Assembly: GCF_001078055.1 (NCBI RefSeq)
Contig: NZ_CP010777.1
Span: 1,510,408-1,574,407 of the forward strand
Direction of reading: 5' to 3'
Source of the DNA: Rufibacter radiotolerans
GTDB taxonomy: Bacteria; Bacteroidota; Bacteroidia; Cytophagales; Hymenobacteraceae
Length of the DNA: 64,000 bases
This document shows positions 18,168-26,642 of the stretch, piece by piece; position 1 is the first letter of the stretch, and each line of letters opens with the position of its first letter. A program made the translations under genes and the position numbers. The notes under the pieces are model-generated. The model saw nothing but the letters and a program-made list of their open reading frames with translations. It did not search any database and was not told the origin of the DNA.

Positions 18168-18203
18168 GTTTTGGGCCTGTTTTCCCAAAAACAGGCCCAA
18201 AAC
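18168..18203. repeat. GTTTT palindrome between SDR and hydrolase
   Basis: GTTTTGGGCCTGTTTT, centre CCCA, AAAACAGGCCCAAAAC: perfect 16-base arms. Confidence 0.85.
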
Positions 18204-18236
18204 AAGTTTTCAAAGTAGGAAGCTGTCTAGTAAAGG

Positions 18237-18300
18237 AAAAGCAATGACCTCTTTCCCTTACTGCGTAGTCTTCCCTGCAAGGCAAGAGGTCATTGCTTTT
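18237..18300. repeat. 17-bp inverted repeat with 30-base loop
   Basis: AAAAGCAATGACCTCTT (18237-18253) and AAGAGGTCATTGCTTTT (18284-18300) are perfect complements. Not a member of the GTTTT family. The gap 17987-18507 contains this, the palindrome at 18168 and a small AGTCCTA/TAGGACT hairpin at 18121-18137, and no gene. Confidence 0.85.
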
Positions 18301-18507
18301 AGATGATTGATGAGAACGCTAACAAGGGCAGAAAAGGGGTCATTTCTTGTGCTTTCTCTAACAGCTTCTATAATACAGTGGGTGGGCAGATTGGGTAAAC
18401 CCTGAAAAAAAGCCGTTTAATACGATGATTGGAAAGGCAGGTTCGTATATTGCTTCAGGGCAACAGGTTGCTCCCGTGGCTAAACCTCACCTTACTGTGC
18501 TCGGCAA

Positions 18508-19329
18508 ATGAATGTGCTAAAAAGAAATAACGTCACTATTAAAGGGAAAGGCGAGACCCCAATGCTCTTTGCCCACGGTTACGGCTGTGATCAAAATATG
18601 TGGCGCTTCATTACCCCGGCCTTTGAGCAAGACTACAAGATCGTGCTCTTTGACCACGTGGGCTTTGGGCGGGCAGATGCCTCGGGCTATTCCGCGCAGC
18701 GGTATTCTTCTTTGCAGGCTTACGCCGATGACATGCTGGAGATCTGTGCGGAACTCCAGTTGAAAAACGTCATTTTTGTGGGCCACTCAGTAAGTGCCAT
18801 GATTGGCGTGCTGGCTGCTATTAAGGCGCCTGATGTGTTCCAAAAGTTGGTTTTGATTGGTCCTTCGCCCAGGTATATCAATGAAGGTGAGTACCAGGGC
18901 GGGTTCACGCAGGAAAGCATAGATGGGTTGCTGGCTACCCTGGACAGTGACTACCTGGCTTGGTCTACCGTTATGGCGCCTGTGATCATGGGTAACCCTG
19001 CCCGGCCCGAACTGGGGCAGGAACTGGCCCACAGCTTTTGCCGCAGCAACATAGCGGTGGCCAAAGACTTTGCCCGGATCACCTTTCTCTCAGACAACCG
19101 CGAAGACCTTAAAAAGCTTAAAACCGAGGCCCTGATTCTGCAGTGCTCAGAAGACGTGATCGCCCCAGAAGCGGTGGGCCAATACGTGCACCAACAGTTA
19201 CCCAACAGTACCCTGATGGTATTGAACGCCACAGGTCACTGCCCCAACCTAAGTGCGCCGGCAGAGACCATTGCTGCTATCAAAGATTTTCTAGAAGGGG
19301 TTCCTGCCGTGCAAACGGCAGAAGTATAG
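18508..19329 (+). CDS. RsbQ/KAI2-like alpha/beta hydrolase
   Basis: 273 residues. The sequence resembles Bacillus RsbQ and the plant KAI2/D14 group: FAHGYGCDQNMWR near the N-terminus, nucleophile Ser94 in GHSVSAMIG, Asp216 in CSEDVIAP and His244 in TGHCPNLS complete the triad. RsbQ works with the phosphatase RsbP in an energy-stress pathway; here the downstream partner is a small protein with a STAS-like look, 35 bases after the stop. The role in this organism is inference. Monocistronic or two-gene unit. Confidence 0.85.
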   Translation: MNVLKRNNVTIKGKGETPMLFAHGYGCDQNMWRFITPAFEQDYKIVLFDHVGFGRADASGYSAQRYSSLQAYADDMLEICAELQLKNVIFVGHSVSAMIGVLAAIKAPDVFQKLVLIGPSPRYINEGEYQGGFTQESIDGLLATLDSDYLAWSTVMAPVIMGNPARPELGQELAHSFCRSNIAVAKDFARITFLSDNREDLKKLKTEALILQCSEDVIAPEAVGQYVHQQLPNSTLMVLNATGHCPNLSAPAETIAAIKDFLEGVPAVQTAEV

Positions 19330-19364
19330 GCAAGCGGGCTCAAGTAAGGCCCGCAAATGTGAAC

Positions 19365-19781
19365 ATGGAGAAAAAGGAGTTAAAAAAGGCCAACGGCGAT
19401 GTGTATTTTGAATCCGTGAGGATGACAGACAACGCCTATGTCTTTGTGAACTGGGTAGGCATACAATCTTTGGAAACCATGGTGATGGGCTATAACCTGG
19501 TGCTTTCCATGCTTAAGGAGAAAAGTTGCCCCGGCCTTTTGAACAGCAACCGCGAGTTGATTGGGCCCTGGGATGACGCCGTGACCTACCTGGCATATAA
19601 ATGGGCCCCCGCAGCCCATGGACTGGGTCTGCGCAATGTGGCCCACGTGTTATCGCCGGGCATCTTTGGGCAGCGGTCATATGAGAAGTTCAGCCAGTTG
19701 TTAAAAGAGGAAGACTTACACCTCAGGGCCTTTGAAAAACAGGCCCAGGCCGAAGAGTGGCTCCTCCTGCATTTAGTGTAA
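19365..19781 (+). CDS. Conserved small protein, possibly STAS/SpoIIAA-like
   Basis: 138 residues, cytoplasmic, no signal or membrane segment. I do not recognise it firmly. A beta-strand-rich first half (GDVYFESVRMTDNAYVFVNW) and an alternating helix/strand second half (LGLRNVAHVLSPGIFG, then ALRCKS-free LHLRAFEKQAQAEEWLL) resemble SpoIIAA-like STAS domains, in which a final helix ends in 'AEEWL'. It follows the RsbQ-like hydrolase by 35 bases, so it is probably co-transcribed; a signalling role is inferred from that context only. ATG 19365 is chosen because the frame further upstream overlaps the hydrolase. Confidence 0.6.
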   Translation: MEKKELKKANGDVYFESVRMTDNAYVFVNWVGIQSLETMVMGYNLVLSMLKEKSCPGLLNSNRELIGPWDDAVTYLAYKWAPAAHGLGLRNVAHVLSPGIFGQRSYEKFSQLLKEEDLHLRAFEKQAQAEEWLLLHLV

Positions 19782-19818
19782 CGCATTTCCAGAGGGCAGC
19801 CTGAAAAGGCGCTAAGGT

Positions 19819-19869
19819 AAAAAGCTGTTTTAAGCCTGTTTTCAGAAAACAGGCTTAAAACAGCTTTTT
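19819..19869. terminator. GTTTT palindrome acting as bidirectional terminator
   Basis: 25-base perfect arms meeting at a single central base (GCTGTTTTAAGCCTGTTTTC and its complement), with AAAAA and TTTTT outer ends. Lies between convergent stops at 19781 and 19879. Confidence 0.85.
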
Positions 19870-19878
19870 GTCTGTTAC

Positions 19879-20622
19879 TTAATTCTTAACAGATTGGGTG
19901 TTATTCCTTTTAGAGATTAGCTCCAGGCCTTTGGCTTTTTTGCCTGCGCGGGTAGTGAACTGGCATTTGATGAGGCCGTGCTCAAAGGAAAAATACTCCT
20001 CCACGTTATACACGTCCTTCAGGGCCATGCCCATGGCGTCCATCACCACCGCATATTCATAGGTAATCTTAAAGCAGTCAAAGGTGCCGGCCGGGGTTTT
20101 GATCGTTTCCTGGCCCACCACTTTTCTGTTCTGGGCCACCATAGACATTTTGGTGATGCTAGTGTTGGCAGAGCGCACCTGCACACCAAGTCCGCCGTTG
20201 GGCAGTTTCTGGCCCACTTTCATCTGCTGCGGATAGGCAATGTCTACGGGCGTGTAGTCAAAATCTTTGCCGTCAAACGCTTTTAAGGCCTGTTCCCGCA
20301 GCAGGAGCATGGCATCCAGGTACAGGGTGTCATTGGTGCACCTTATCTTAAATTCTTCTGCAGACTGAGAGCGGCTGGTTTTGCCCAGGCGGGTACTTTT
20401 GAAGGTGGTCACGTAGGCGCCGTCTTCCCTTTTTGCCTGTTGGGTTACCTTGTTACTGAGCGTACCTTTGTTGCGGCCCCGTTCCGTTACCTGGTACACA
20501 AATTCGGTTCCCTTGGTAAGGCCCAAAGGCTGCAGGCAATCCTGCGCCCATGACGCCATAGGGGAGAGGAACAAAAGAAAAAACCAGGCAAGGCGCACGC
20601 CTGAATAGTAGGAGTTTTTCAT
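19879..20622 (-). CDS. Secreted TapB-family / DUF3108-like protein
   Basis: 247 residues from ATG 20622, giving a clean signal peptide (MKNSYYSGVRLAWFFLLFLS..., cleavage near ASWAQ). The mature part is beta-rich: LTKGTEFVYQV, then TKMSMVAQNRKVVGQETIKTPAGTFDCFKI, and FSFEHGLIKCQF. The 'T-PAGTF-C-KI' motif is typical of TapB/DUF3108-like periplasmic or surface proteins of unknown function common in Bacteroidota. A longer frame from 20649 would add nine charged residues before the signal peptide and is less likely. Divergent from the small-protein pair at 20787. Confidence 0.7.
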   Translation of the reverse strand: MKNSYYSGVRLAWFFLLFLSPMASWAQDCLQPLGLTKGTEFVYQVTERGRNKGTLSNKVTQQAKREDGAYVTTFKSTRLGKTSRSQSAEEFKIRCTNDTLYLDAMLLLREQALKAFDGKDFDYTPVDIAYPQQMKVGQKLPNGGLGVQVRSANTSITKMSMVAQNRKVVGQETIKTPAGTFDCFKITYEYAVVMDAMGMALKDVYNVEEYFSFEHGLIKCQFTTRAGKKAKGLELISKRNNTQSVKN

Positions 20623-20786
20623 AGAATGTTTCCTGGCCCTAGATGGCAAGGAAGATGGCTGTTATACGTAAAAGCCACTTGAATAGATATATTGTACTTT
20701 TTAGATTTTCACCCGGAAAGATAACGGGTAGCCTTTTCGGCCGTACCTAAAAGGTATGATAGTAGTGTACTTAAAAAATAAAGACG

Positions 20787-20993
20787 ATGGAAAATTCTAC
20801 TCAGATAATAACTAAACTTTCTGAGCTGGCGCAGGTTGTACTAGAAAAGCTGAAGGCCGAGGAGACAGACGTCACCCTTGATTTCCAGGACATGTCTGTG
20901 CAGGGCCCCGGCCCCAACGGGCAACCCGGAAACTGGCGCCTGAACGGGAAACTGACCCTGAAAGCGAAGTCAAAAGGACAGGATAACGCCTAA
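20787..20993 (+). CDS. Unknown small protein, first of a pair
   Basis: 68 residues, hydrophilic. A helix (IITKLSELAQVVLEKLKAEE) leads into a strand-rich tail around a glycine/proline loop (VQGPGPNGQPGNW) ending in lysine-rich KLTLKAKSK. I do not recognise the family. Starts with ATG after AAAAAATAAAGACG and is followed after three bases by the next gene, so the two form an operon. Confidence 0.6.
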   Translation: MENSTQIITKLSELAQVVLEKLKAEETDVTLDFQDMSVQGPGPNGQPGNWRLNGKLTLKAKSKGQDNA

Positions 20994-20996
20994 GCC

Positions 20997-21347
20997 ATGG
21001 GTACTTTTCCATTTGACCTTTCGGCGCAGCTGGTCTTAACGGTGCAAGAAGACCACGTTTTGGTGGTAGCAGAGGAAAATTACGTGATCATTAATTTCCA
21101 GGACCATCTGGCCCTGGAGCGGGTATTGGAGAACTTGCTGCCGGCCTCTTCGGGTAAAAGTAGCGGGGGCCTGGTGCAGAGCCTGGAGAAATCCAAAGAA
21201 CTGAACCAGGTGATCTTAAACCTAGGCCTGGTGGTAGACATTAGGGTGAACAATAAAACGTATATCCAGTTTGGGGTTTCTTCCTCTCCTAAGATTTCGG
21301 CCAACGCCGTTCTGGGGAAAGTGGGCTCCTGGTTCAAGAAAAGCTAG
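20997..21347 (+). CDS. Unknown small protein, second of a pair
   Basis: 116 residues, cytoplasmic by appearance. Beta-rich first half (LVLTVQEDHVLVVAEENYVIINF), a serine/glycine-rich linker (ASSGKSSGG), then a second half with LNLGLVVDIRVNNKTYIQFG and a C-terminal basic/aromatic tail SWFKKS. No family recognised. Tightly linked to the 68-residue gene upstream; the next gene, a COX3-like protein, lies 200 bases away and may be separate. Confidence 0.65.
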   Translation: MGTFPFDLSAQLVLTVQEDHVLVVAEENYVIINFQDHLALERVLENLLPASSGKSSGGLVQSLEKSKELNQVILNLGLVVDIRVNNKTYIQFGVSSSPKISANAVLGKVGSWFKKS

Positions 21348-21547
21348 GGGCGGCATAAGAAGGAGAGGCCAGGAGAAAAACACTAGCCGCGTCTGATATA
21401 ATGAATGCCTCATACAACGTTTGGTACCTGTAAGGCATCTATTATAAAAAACAGAGTTCCCTTCCGTTTTCATTAAGGTGATAGCCAGAGCCATCTGGCC
21501 CCAGAAAGAAGCTGGCGGGGTATAAATAGCAGGAGAAGGAGGAGGTC

Positions 21548-22180
21548 ATGAAGTCAGAGAATCAAAATAAAATAGGGACGGGCAAGTCATCTGGGTTTGA
21601 GCGAATGGAGAAATTACCTCCGCTTAAAATGCTCCTGTATGTGAGCATGGCGGGCATGGGTATTCTCTTCTTTATCTTAACCCTCATGTTTTTAGCCAAA
21701 GCGGGCGCAGATGAAACAGGAACTACCTTTACCTTACCCAGGCTCTTTTCTGTAAGTACGGTTCTGCTGTTGCTAAGCGGATTTTTCATGCAGCACTCTC
21801 CCAGCCATTACGCCCAGGACAATTTACCTGCCCTGCGGCGGGATTTGCTTTGGTCTCTGGTGCTGGGGTTTGCTTTTACCCTGGCCCAGGTAGCGGGTTG
21901 GTATGAAATGGCTGAATCGGGGATTTTCTTTTCAGACAAGGCGGTGGGCAGTTTCCTTTACCTATTGCCTGCGCTGCATCTGTTGCACATTGCCGGTGGG
22001 CTGGCGTTCTCTTCTTACCTCTTTATTAAAGTAAACAAGGCTGCCGCAGACCCCATTAGAACGCTTATCTTCAACCGTGACCCTTACCGTTTAATGCAAC
22101 TGCAGATGCTGCGCAGTTACTGGCATTTTTTGGACGGCATATGGGTCATCCTTTACTTTATCTTCCTCTTTGCGCTCTAG
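21548..22180 (+). CDS. Heme-copper oxidase subunit III-like protein, orphan
   Basis: 210 residues with five predicted membrane segments (about 28-48, 62-80, 100-120, 135-158 and 185-208). COX3 family marks are ALHLLHIAGGLAF and the C-terminal SYWHFLDGIWVILYFIF. Real oxidase subunit III sits in an operon with subunits I, II and IV; none is here, so this is a stand-alone paralogue that may serve an alternative oxidase or nitric oxide reductase. The start ATG follows AGGAGGAGGTC, an unusually good ribosome binding site for this genome. Confidence 0.82.
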   Translation: MKSENQNKIGTGKSSGFERMEKLPPLKMLLYVSMAGMGILFFILTLMFLAKAGADETGTTFTLPRLFSVSTVLLLLSGFFMQHSPSHYAQDNLPALRRDLLWSLVLGFAFTLAQVAGWYEMAESGIFFSDKAVGSFLYLLPALHLLHIAGGLAFSSYLFIKVNKAAADPIRTLIFNRDPYRLMQLQMLRSYWHFLDGIWVILYFIFLFAL

Positions 22181-22186
22181 GATTAA

Positions 22187-22366
22187 TGAGTGATTGAGTG
22201 ATTGAATGAATGAATGGGGAGGTGATAAGAATGGTTTTGCGTTTAAAGGCCTTTTTGGGAAAACACCGCCAAACGGTTAGTAGGGGAATGTAGTGTGCCG
22301 GTTGTGATAAATGGTTGAGAAGTAAATTATCCAAACATTCTCTCAATCACTCAATCTCTCAATCGC
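22187..22366. repeat. Low-complexity ATTGAGTG-type repeats
   Basis: GAGTGATTGAGTGATTGAAT tandem units at about 22187-22214 and complementary CTCAATCACTCAATCTCTCA units at about 22335-22366 flank a decayed GTTTT palindrome (about 22238-22280). The two runs could pair with each other. Confidence 0.5.
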
Positions 22367-23306
22367 AAAAGTGAAGACTGTAGAGGTCAAAGTTACGGTG
22401 ATTGAAAAGGGTGTCAAAGCGGTAGCTGTAGCCCACGCCGGTGGGTTTTTTGCCAAACTGCACGTTCCTGATGTATTTCCGGAGCACTTCATGGAGTTCT
22501 GAATTCAGGAGCAGCTCGCCCCACACCACTACCTGGTCCAGGTCTGGGTTCATTTTTTTCTCCTGAAGCACAAACAGCACATAGTAGATGAAATCCTCTG
22601 AACTGGAGAAGTAGAACGAGTTGCAGAACTCCAGCCTCAGGTTTTGCAGCACCACCAGCGTTACGTAGTTGTTGTCTACATAAATAGAGAGCTGCGGACT
22701 GGCCTTGCGCTCAGACATGTGCAGGAAGCCCTCCATCAACCCCGAGGTCTGGTGCATGAACTCAATGGGGCTGTCTGGGAAATAAGAGGTGAGCCAGGCG
22801 TGCAGCTGCGTAGGTACTGTGAAAACGTTCACCAGTTCCAGGCGCGGGTGCTCATGGTGGAAAACCATCTCCTGCTCTGGCTCTACCACCGCATTTAACC
22901 GCAGGTATTCCTCGCGGGCCCCTACTACAAAAAGCGCTTCGGGGATAAGGGTGAACTGCTGGTTTTTGATGCCTACCCGAATCTGCTGCCATTTGCGTTC
23001 CTGCAACAGTGGGTGGCTTTGGCTCAGGCGCTGTAAAGCGGCAATGGCTCCCTCCACCGAGGCGGGTTTCTCAGATTCATAGTCTTCCAGCGCCACAAAT
23101 TTATTGCGTTGCGCATCTAATACCCCTAACCTGATGCGGTGGGCACCGAAACTGATATACAAATGGGCGCTGGCACTGTGGCTGGGTTCAAAAGCATCGT
23201 CTAAAACGCGTTGCGTCTGTCTGAAAGCCGGCACGGACGTTGTCAAGGGTAGGGAGTCTAATGAGAGATTCACTGCAATATTACTGAAATTATACCTACT
23301 CCCCAT
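22359..23306 (-). CDS. DUF3822 family protein
   Basis: 315 residues. Matches the DUF3822 family, which is confined to Bacteroidota: LYISFGAHRIRLGVLDAQ, LEDYE, an internal LSIYVDNNYVTLVVLQNLRLEFCNSFYFSSSEDFIYYVLF, and VVWGELLLNSELHEVLRKY (quoted here in parts). The fold is thought to be actin/ASKHA-like; function unknown. No signal peptide is evident. Single gene bounded by palindrome repeats. Confidence 0.8.
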   Translation of the reverse strand: MGSRYNFSNIAVNLSLDSLPLTTSVPAFRQTQRVLDDAFEPSHSASAHLYISFGAHRIRLGVLDAQRNKFVALEDYESEKPASVEGAIAALQRLSQSHPLLQERKWQQIRVGIKNQQFTLIPEALFVVGAREEYLRLNAVVEPEQEMVFHHEHPRLELVNVFTVPTQLHAWLTSYFPDSPIEFMHQTSGLMEGFLHMSERKASPQLSIYVDNNYVTLVVLQNLRLEFCNSFYFSSSEDFIYYVLFVLQEKKMNPDLDQVVVWGELLLNSELHEVLRKYIRNVQFGKKPTGVGYSYRFDTLFNHRNFDLYSLHFCD

Positions 23307-23540
23307 GCAGGCCCCGCAGATAGCGCAGAAAACTGCCAGCAGGGTTAGCCGTTAGGATTTGGAAGCCAGAAGGTTAGCCGAAAGTCCATAATAATCAGAA
23401 AAAACAGTGCTGCTATTTGGTCTTCGGTTACCACCGCCATTAGGACCTGTAATACAATACCACTGGTTATTGCGATAAAGCCTGGTTAAGCGCAAAGGTT
23501 ACTTCTAACATTTGGAAAGAGACCAACATATTTCACAAGC

Positions 23541-23578
23541 TGTTTTAAGCCTGTTTTTCAGAAAATGGGCTTAAAACA
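23541..23578. repeat. GTTTT palindrome between DUF3822 and monooxygenase genes
   Basis: TGTTTTAAGCCTGTTTTTC, then GAAAATGGGCTTAAAACA; two inner mismatches. The 298-base gap 23307-23604 holds nothing else I can recognise. Confidence 0.75.
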
Positions 23579-23604
23579 AGAACGTCACCCCAGACCATAA
23601 AGGG

Positions 23605-24741
23605 TTAAAAATCTACTCGATAGACTTTCTCCAGCTGCTTTTCATTGACCCAGGCGGGCAAATGCCGAAGCGCGAAATTACGGGCCTTTATGAAAAGCGG
23701 GTTCTCGGCCTGCGCCACTTCTCCCAGAAACCTGGATTGGCGGGTTATCCATTGGGTACGCGGCTGCCGCCGGGTTTCAAAGCGTTTAGCGGCCAGATTG
23801 AAATCAAAGTCCTTTCCTAATTCATCGGCGAAGACGGCGGCGTCTTCCACGGCCTGGCAGGCACCCTGGCCCATGTTGGGCGTGGTGGCGTGGCCGGCAT
23901 CTCCTAGCAAAAGCAGATTGGGAAACGCGAAATGGTCTAGCGGGGCCAGGTCATACAGGTCATGCCAAAGCAGCTGCTCCGGCTTGGTGTGATGGAACAG
24001 GGTTGGAATAGGGGCGTGGTAGTGGCTAAAATGGCGTTCCAGGTCTTCTACCCGCATAGCTTTCATCTGAGGACTGTTCTGGGGCGCATTAATGCAGGCA
24101 AACCAATAGATCTTGTTATTCTTTAAAGGCGTCCAGCCTACGCGGCCGGCTTTTCCCCAGGTTTCTGAGGCGTAAATGCTTTCCAAGCCCGGGTTGTCCA
24201 TAATGGCCCGCCAGCAAGTGTAGCCGGCATACCTGGGTTTTGACTTCGTTACCAGTTGTTGCCTGATGCTGGAATTGATGCCATCTGCCACCAGCACGTG
24301 GTCAAAGGTGCGGTGGTCACCGTCCTGAAAATGGATAGTGGCCCCGGTAGCGTAAAGGTCAGCGCGGGTGGCTTTTTTATGGGGGTGCAGGGCCGTGGCC
24401 GGGATATGGCGCAGTAACACCTGGTGCAGGTTGGCCCTATGGATCACGAAATTGTCCAGCCCATATTTCTCACTCATGGCCCGGCTATCGGTGCGGTTTA
24501 TGAGGTGGCCCTGGGCATCAAAGATATGGAAGCCATCCAGGCAGTTGCCCTCGGCTATCACTTCCTGGTCTATGCCCAGCCGCTGAAAGCCTTTGATGGC
24601 ATTGGCGGCCAGGGCCAGGCCCGCACCTACGGGCTCAAACCGGGGAGCGGCATCAAAGATTTCAGGTTGCAACCCTAACTTCTGCAGCGCCAGGGCGGTG
24701 CAGAGGCCAGCAATACCACCCCCTATAATGCCTATCTTCAT
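23605..24741 (-). CDS. FAD-dependent aromatic-ring monooxygenase-like protein
   Basis: 378 residues, class A flavoprotein monooxygenase (salicylate hydroxylase/UbiH-like). FAD-binding GxGxxG is at the extreme N-terminus (IGIIGGGIAGLCTALALQ), the DG motif appears as LVADGINSSIRQQL, and the GD motif as LLLGDAGHATTPNMGQGACQ. Such enzymes hydroxylate aromatic or similar substrates using NAD(P)H and oxygen; the substrate is not evident. It follows a ketoacyl-ACP synthase III gene on the same strand by 56 bases, so the two may share a transcript and pathway. Confidence 0.88.
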   Translation of the reverse strand: MKIGIIGGGIAGLCTALALQKLGLQPEIFDAAPRFEPVGAGLALAANAIKGFQRLGIDQEVIAEGNCLDGFHIFDAQGHLINRTDSRAMSEKYGLDNFVIHRANLHQVLLRHIPATALHPHKKATRADLYATGATIHFQDGDHRTFDHVLVADGINSSIRQQLVTKSKPRYAGYTCWRAIMDNPGLESIYASETWGKAGRVGWTPLKNNKIYWFACINAPQNSPQMKAMRVEDLERHFSHYHAPIPTLFHHTKPEQLLWHDLYDLAPLDHFAFPNLLLLGDAGHATTPNMGQGACQAVEDAAVFADELGKDFDFNLAAKRFETRRQPRTQWITRQSRFLGEVAQAENPLFIKARNFALRHLPAWVNEKQLEKVYRVDF

Positions 24742-24797
24742 GACTGATTTACTTGTTAAATGCCCATAGGTAAAAAAGAAACCAAGTTTCCTTTTGG

Positions 24798-25883
24798 TTA
24801 GGGAATTCTATACACCACCGCATTGGCGTTCATGCCAGCGCCAACAGAGGCAAAGATGATGGTGTCTTTATGCTTGAATTTTTGTCCTTCCATTTCGCCC
24901 CTGGCAATTAAGTCATAGAGGATAGGCAAGGTAGCCACGGAATTATTCCCCAAGGTATTTATGGTCATGGGCATAATATCCTGGGGGATGTTTGTTTCTC
25001 CGTAGAGTTTAAAGAGACGCTCCAGCATGGCCTCATCCATCTTCTCGTTGGCCTGGTGAAGAAGTACCTTTTTAACCGAGGAGAGCGGAATATGGGCTTT
25101 GTCCAGGCAGTCTTTGATTAACTGCGGAACGGTTTTCAGGGCGTACTCATAGATCTTGCGGCCGTCCATTTTGATGTAGAGGTCGTCTTGCGGCACGTCT
25201 GGATTGTAGGAAGGAGAAGAGTTAAGCCAGAAGGTCTGGGTAAGGGTATCTGACACGGTCAGGTGCTGCAGAATCCCGTTTTTTGCCTCTCCCGTGCGGG
25301 CCTCCAGCACCACCGCGCCCGCGCCGTCTGAGTAGATCATGCTGTCGCGGTCATGGGCATCTGTCACCCGGGAGAGCGTCTCTGACCCAATGACCAGAAT
25401 TCTTTTAGCATCACCAGACTGCAGGTAATAATGCGCCTGAATTACGCCCTGGAGCCAGCCCGGACACCCGAAAGGCAGATCATAGGCCACGGTATACGGG
25501 TTAGCGATCCTTAGTTTATGTTTGATTCTAGAGGCCAGGGGCGGCATCATGTCTACGCGGCGCGAGTTGGCTTTCACATCCCCAAAGTTGTGGGCCACAA
25601 TAATATAATCCAGGGTTTCCGGGTCAATATCGGCGTTTAGGATGGCCTCCTGGGCCGCTACAAATCCCAGATCTGAGGCTACCATTTCTTCCTGGGCGTA
25701 CCTTCTTTCCTGGATACCGGTAATCTGCTGGAACTTACGGATGATGGTTTCATTGGGGCTGTCCATCTGTTTGCCGGCGGCATCAAAAAAGACGTGGTCC
25801 AGAAAGGCCTCATTTGGAACTACCTGGCTGGGAACGCATCTCCCGGAGCCGGTAATTACAGTGGAATGGGTAAGGGGTGCCAT
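24798..25883 (-). CDS. 3-oxoacyl-ACP synthase III family protein (FabH-like)
   Basis: 361 residues, longer than housekeeping FabH (about 320-330). Thiolase-fold condensing enzyme that joins an acyl-CoA to malonyl-ACP. The catalytic triad is visible: Cys140 in PFGCPGWLQG, His276 in LLHQANEK and Asn313 in NTLGNNSVAT. The neighbouring monooxygenase hints at a specialised acyl product rather than bulk fatty-acid initiation, but that is inference. Confidence 0.88.
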   Translation of the reverse strand: MAPLTHSTVITGSGRCVPSQVVPNEAFLDHVFFDAAGKQMDSPNETIIRKFQQITGIQERRYAQEEMVASDLGFVAAQEAILNADIDPETLDYIIVAHNFGDVKANSRRVDMMPPLASRIKHKLRIANPYTVAYDLPFGCPGWLQGVIQAHYYLQSGDAKRILVIGSETLSRVTDAHDRDSMIYSDGAGAVVLEARTGEAKNGILQHLTVSDTLTQTFWLNSSPSYNPDVPQDDLYIKMDGRKIYEYALKTVPQLIKDCLDKAHIPLSSVKKVLLHQANEKMDEAMLERLFKLYGETNIPQDIMPMTINTLGNNSVATLPILYDLIARGEMEGQKFKHKDTIIFASVGAGMNANAVVYRIP

Positions 25884-26222
25884 AAAGGGTGTGATAGATT
25901 ATTGGTAAAGGGAGCAGGGAACCGGTAGGGAGTAAACCCTGGGGCAAAAAGAAAGGCTTGTTATTTTAGAGCCTTTCAGGCAGGCCTTTTTTAAGGGCAG
26001 CCTTTCCTGCGTCCGGAGCGGTAAGGTGCAGAACAAAATCTAAAAATAAAAGGGAAGCCGAAAGGAAAACAGCAGGAAAGGCCTTAAAAACTATTTAATA
26101 CACCTATTCCGGGACTGGTAAGGGGAAGATCAGAGAAGTTTTGGGAATACAAGGGAAATAAGATTCTCTACAGCAGGGCACATCAACTGCTGTAAAATTC
26201 CTTGCAGAAGAAGGGAGGCTTT

Positions 26223-26348
26223 TTAGTCAAACAGCAGTTTGGCGCCGCCCACAAAAATAAAGATCCAAACCAGGCCCTTGATCAAAAAGAACAGGAACCC
26301 TGCCAGCCCAAACCTCTTTACAACGTTTTTCCAGTTTATCTTTTTCAT
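26223..26348 (-). CDS. Small single-span membrane protein
   Basis: 41 codons: MKKINWKNVVKRFG, then a hydrophobic run (LAGFLFFLIKGLVWIFIFVG, about residues 15-34), ending AKLLFD. A basic N-terminus followed by one long hydrophobic segment gives an inner-membrane anchor with the N-terminus inside. I recall similar 40-residue proteins in Cytophagales but no function. The rest of the gap 25884-26642 shows no other gene. Confidence 0.6.
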   Translation of the reverse strand: MKKINWKNVVKRFGLAGFLFFLIKGLVWIFIFVGGAKLLFD

Positions 26349-26402
26349 TTCCAAAAAGAAATACTTTCAGTAGCCACCCATGGTCGCCTTTTGCTAAGTT
26401 CG

Positions 26403-26440
26403 GGTTTTAGGCGTGATTTTCAAAAAACAGGCCCAAAACA
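26403..26440. repeat. GTTTT palindrome, partly decayed
   Basis: GGTTTTAGGCGTGATTTTC, then AAAAACAGGCCCAAAACA; outer boxes kept, inner stem mismatched. Confidence 0.55.
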
Positions 26441-26642
26441 AATCAGCCTCTGGCCGCTACTTATCCTTATACAAGCAAGGAACTAGGGGAATTGCCAGGC
26501 TATGAAGGCTAATTCTCTAAAGTTTCTACTGCCTTTCGACAGGCATGGTTGGTGCCCGCTTTATTTTTTTTCTTCCGGCTTTTTGCCGGTTCTTCAGTAA
26601 CCGGTTCACCCGCCAGATAATTCCGGTGATGGGGTAGATCAG

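Noticed and set aside
26202-26486. Plus-strand frame of 94 codons
   Set aside because: It is antisense to the 41-residue membrane protein and extends through a palindrome repeat; low-complexity product.
26527-26642. In-frame continuation after the MmcQ/YjbR stop (LIYPITGIIWRVNRLL...)
   Set aside because: Looks protein-like but has no usual start codon right after the stop; too short to support as a gene or a readthrough product.
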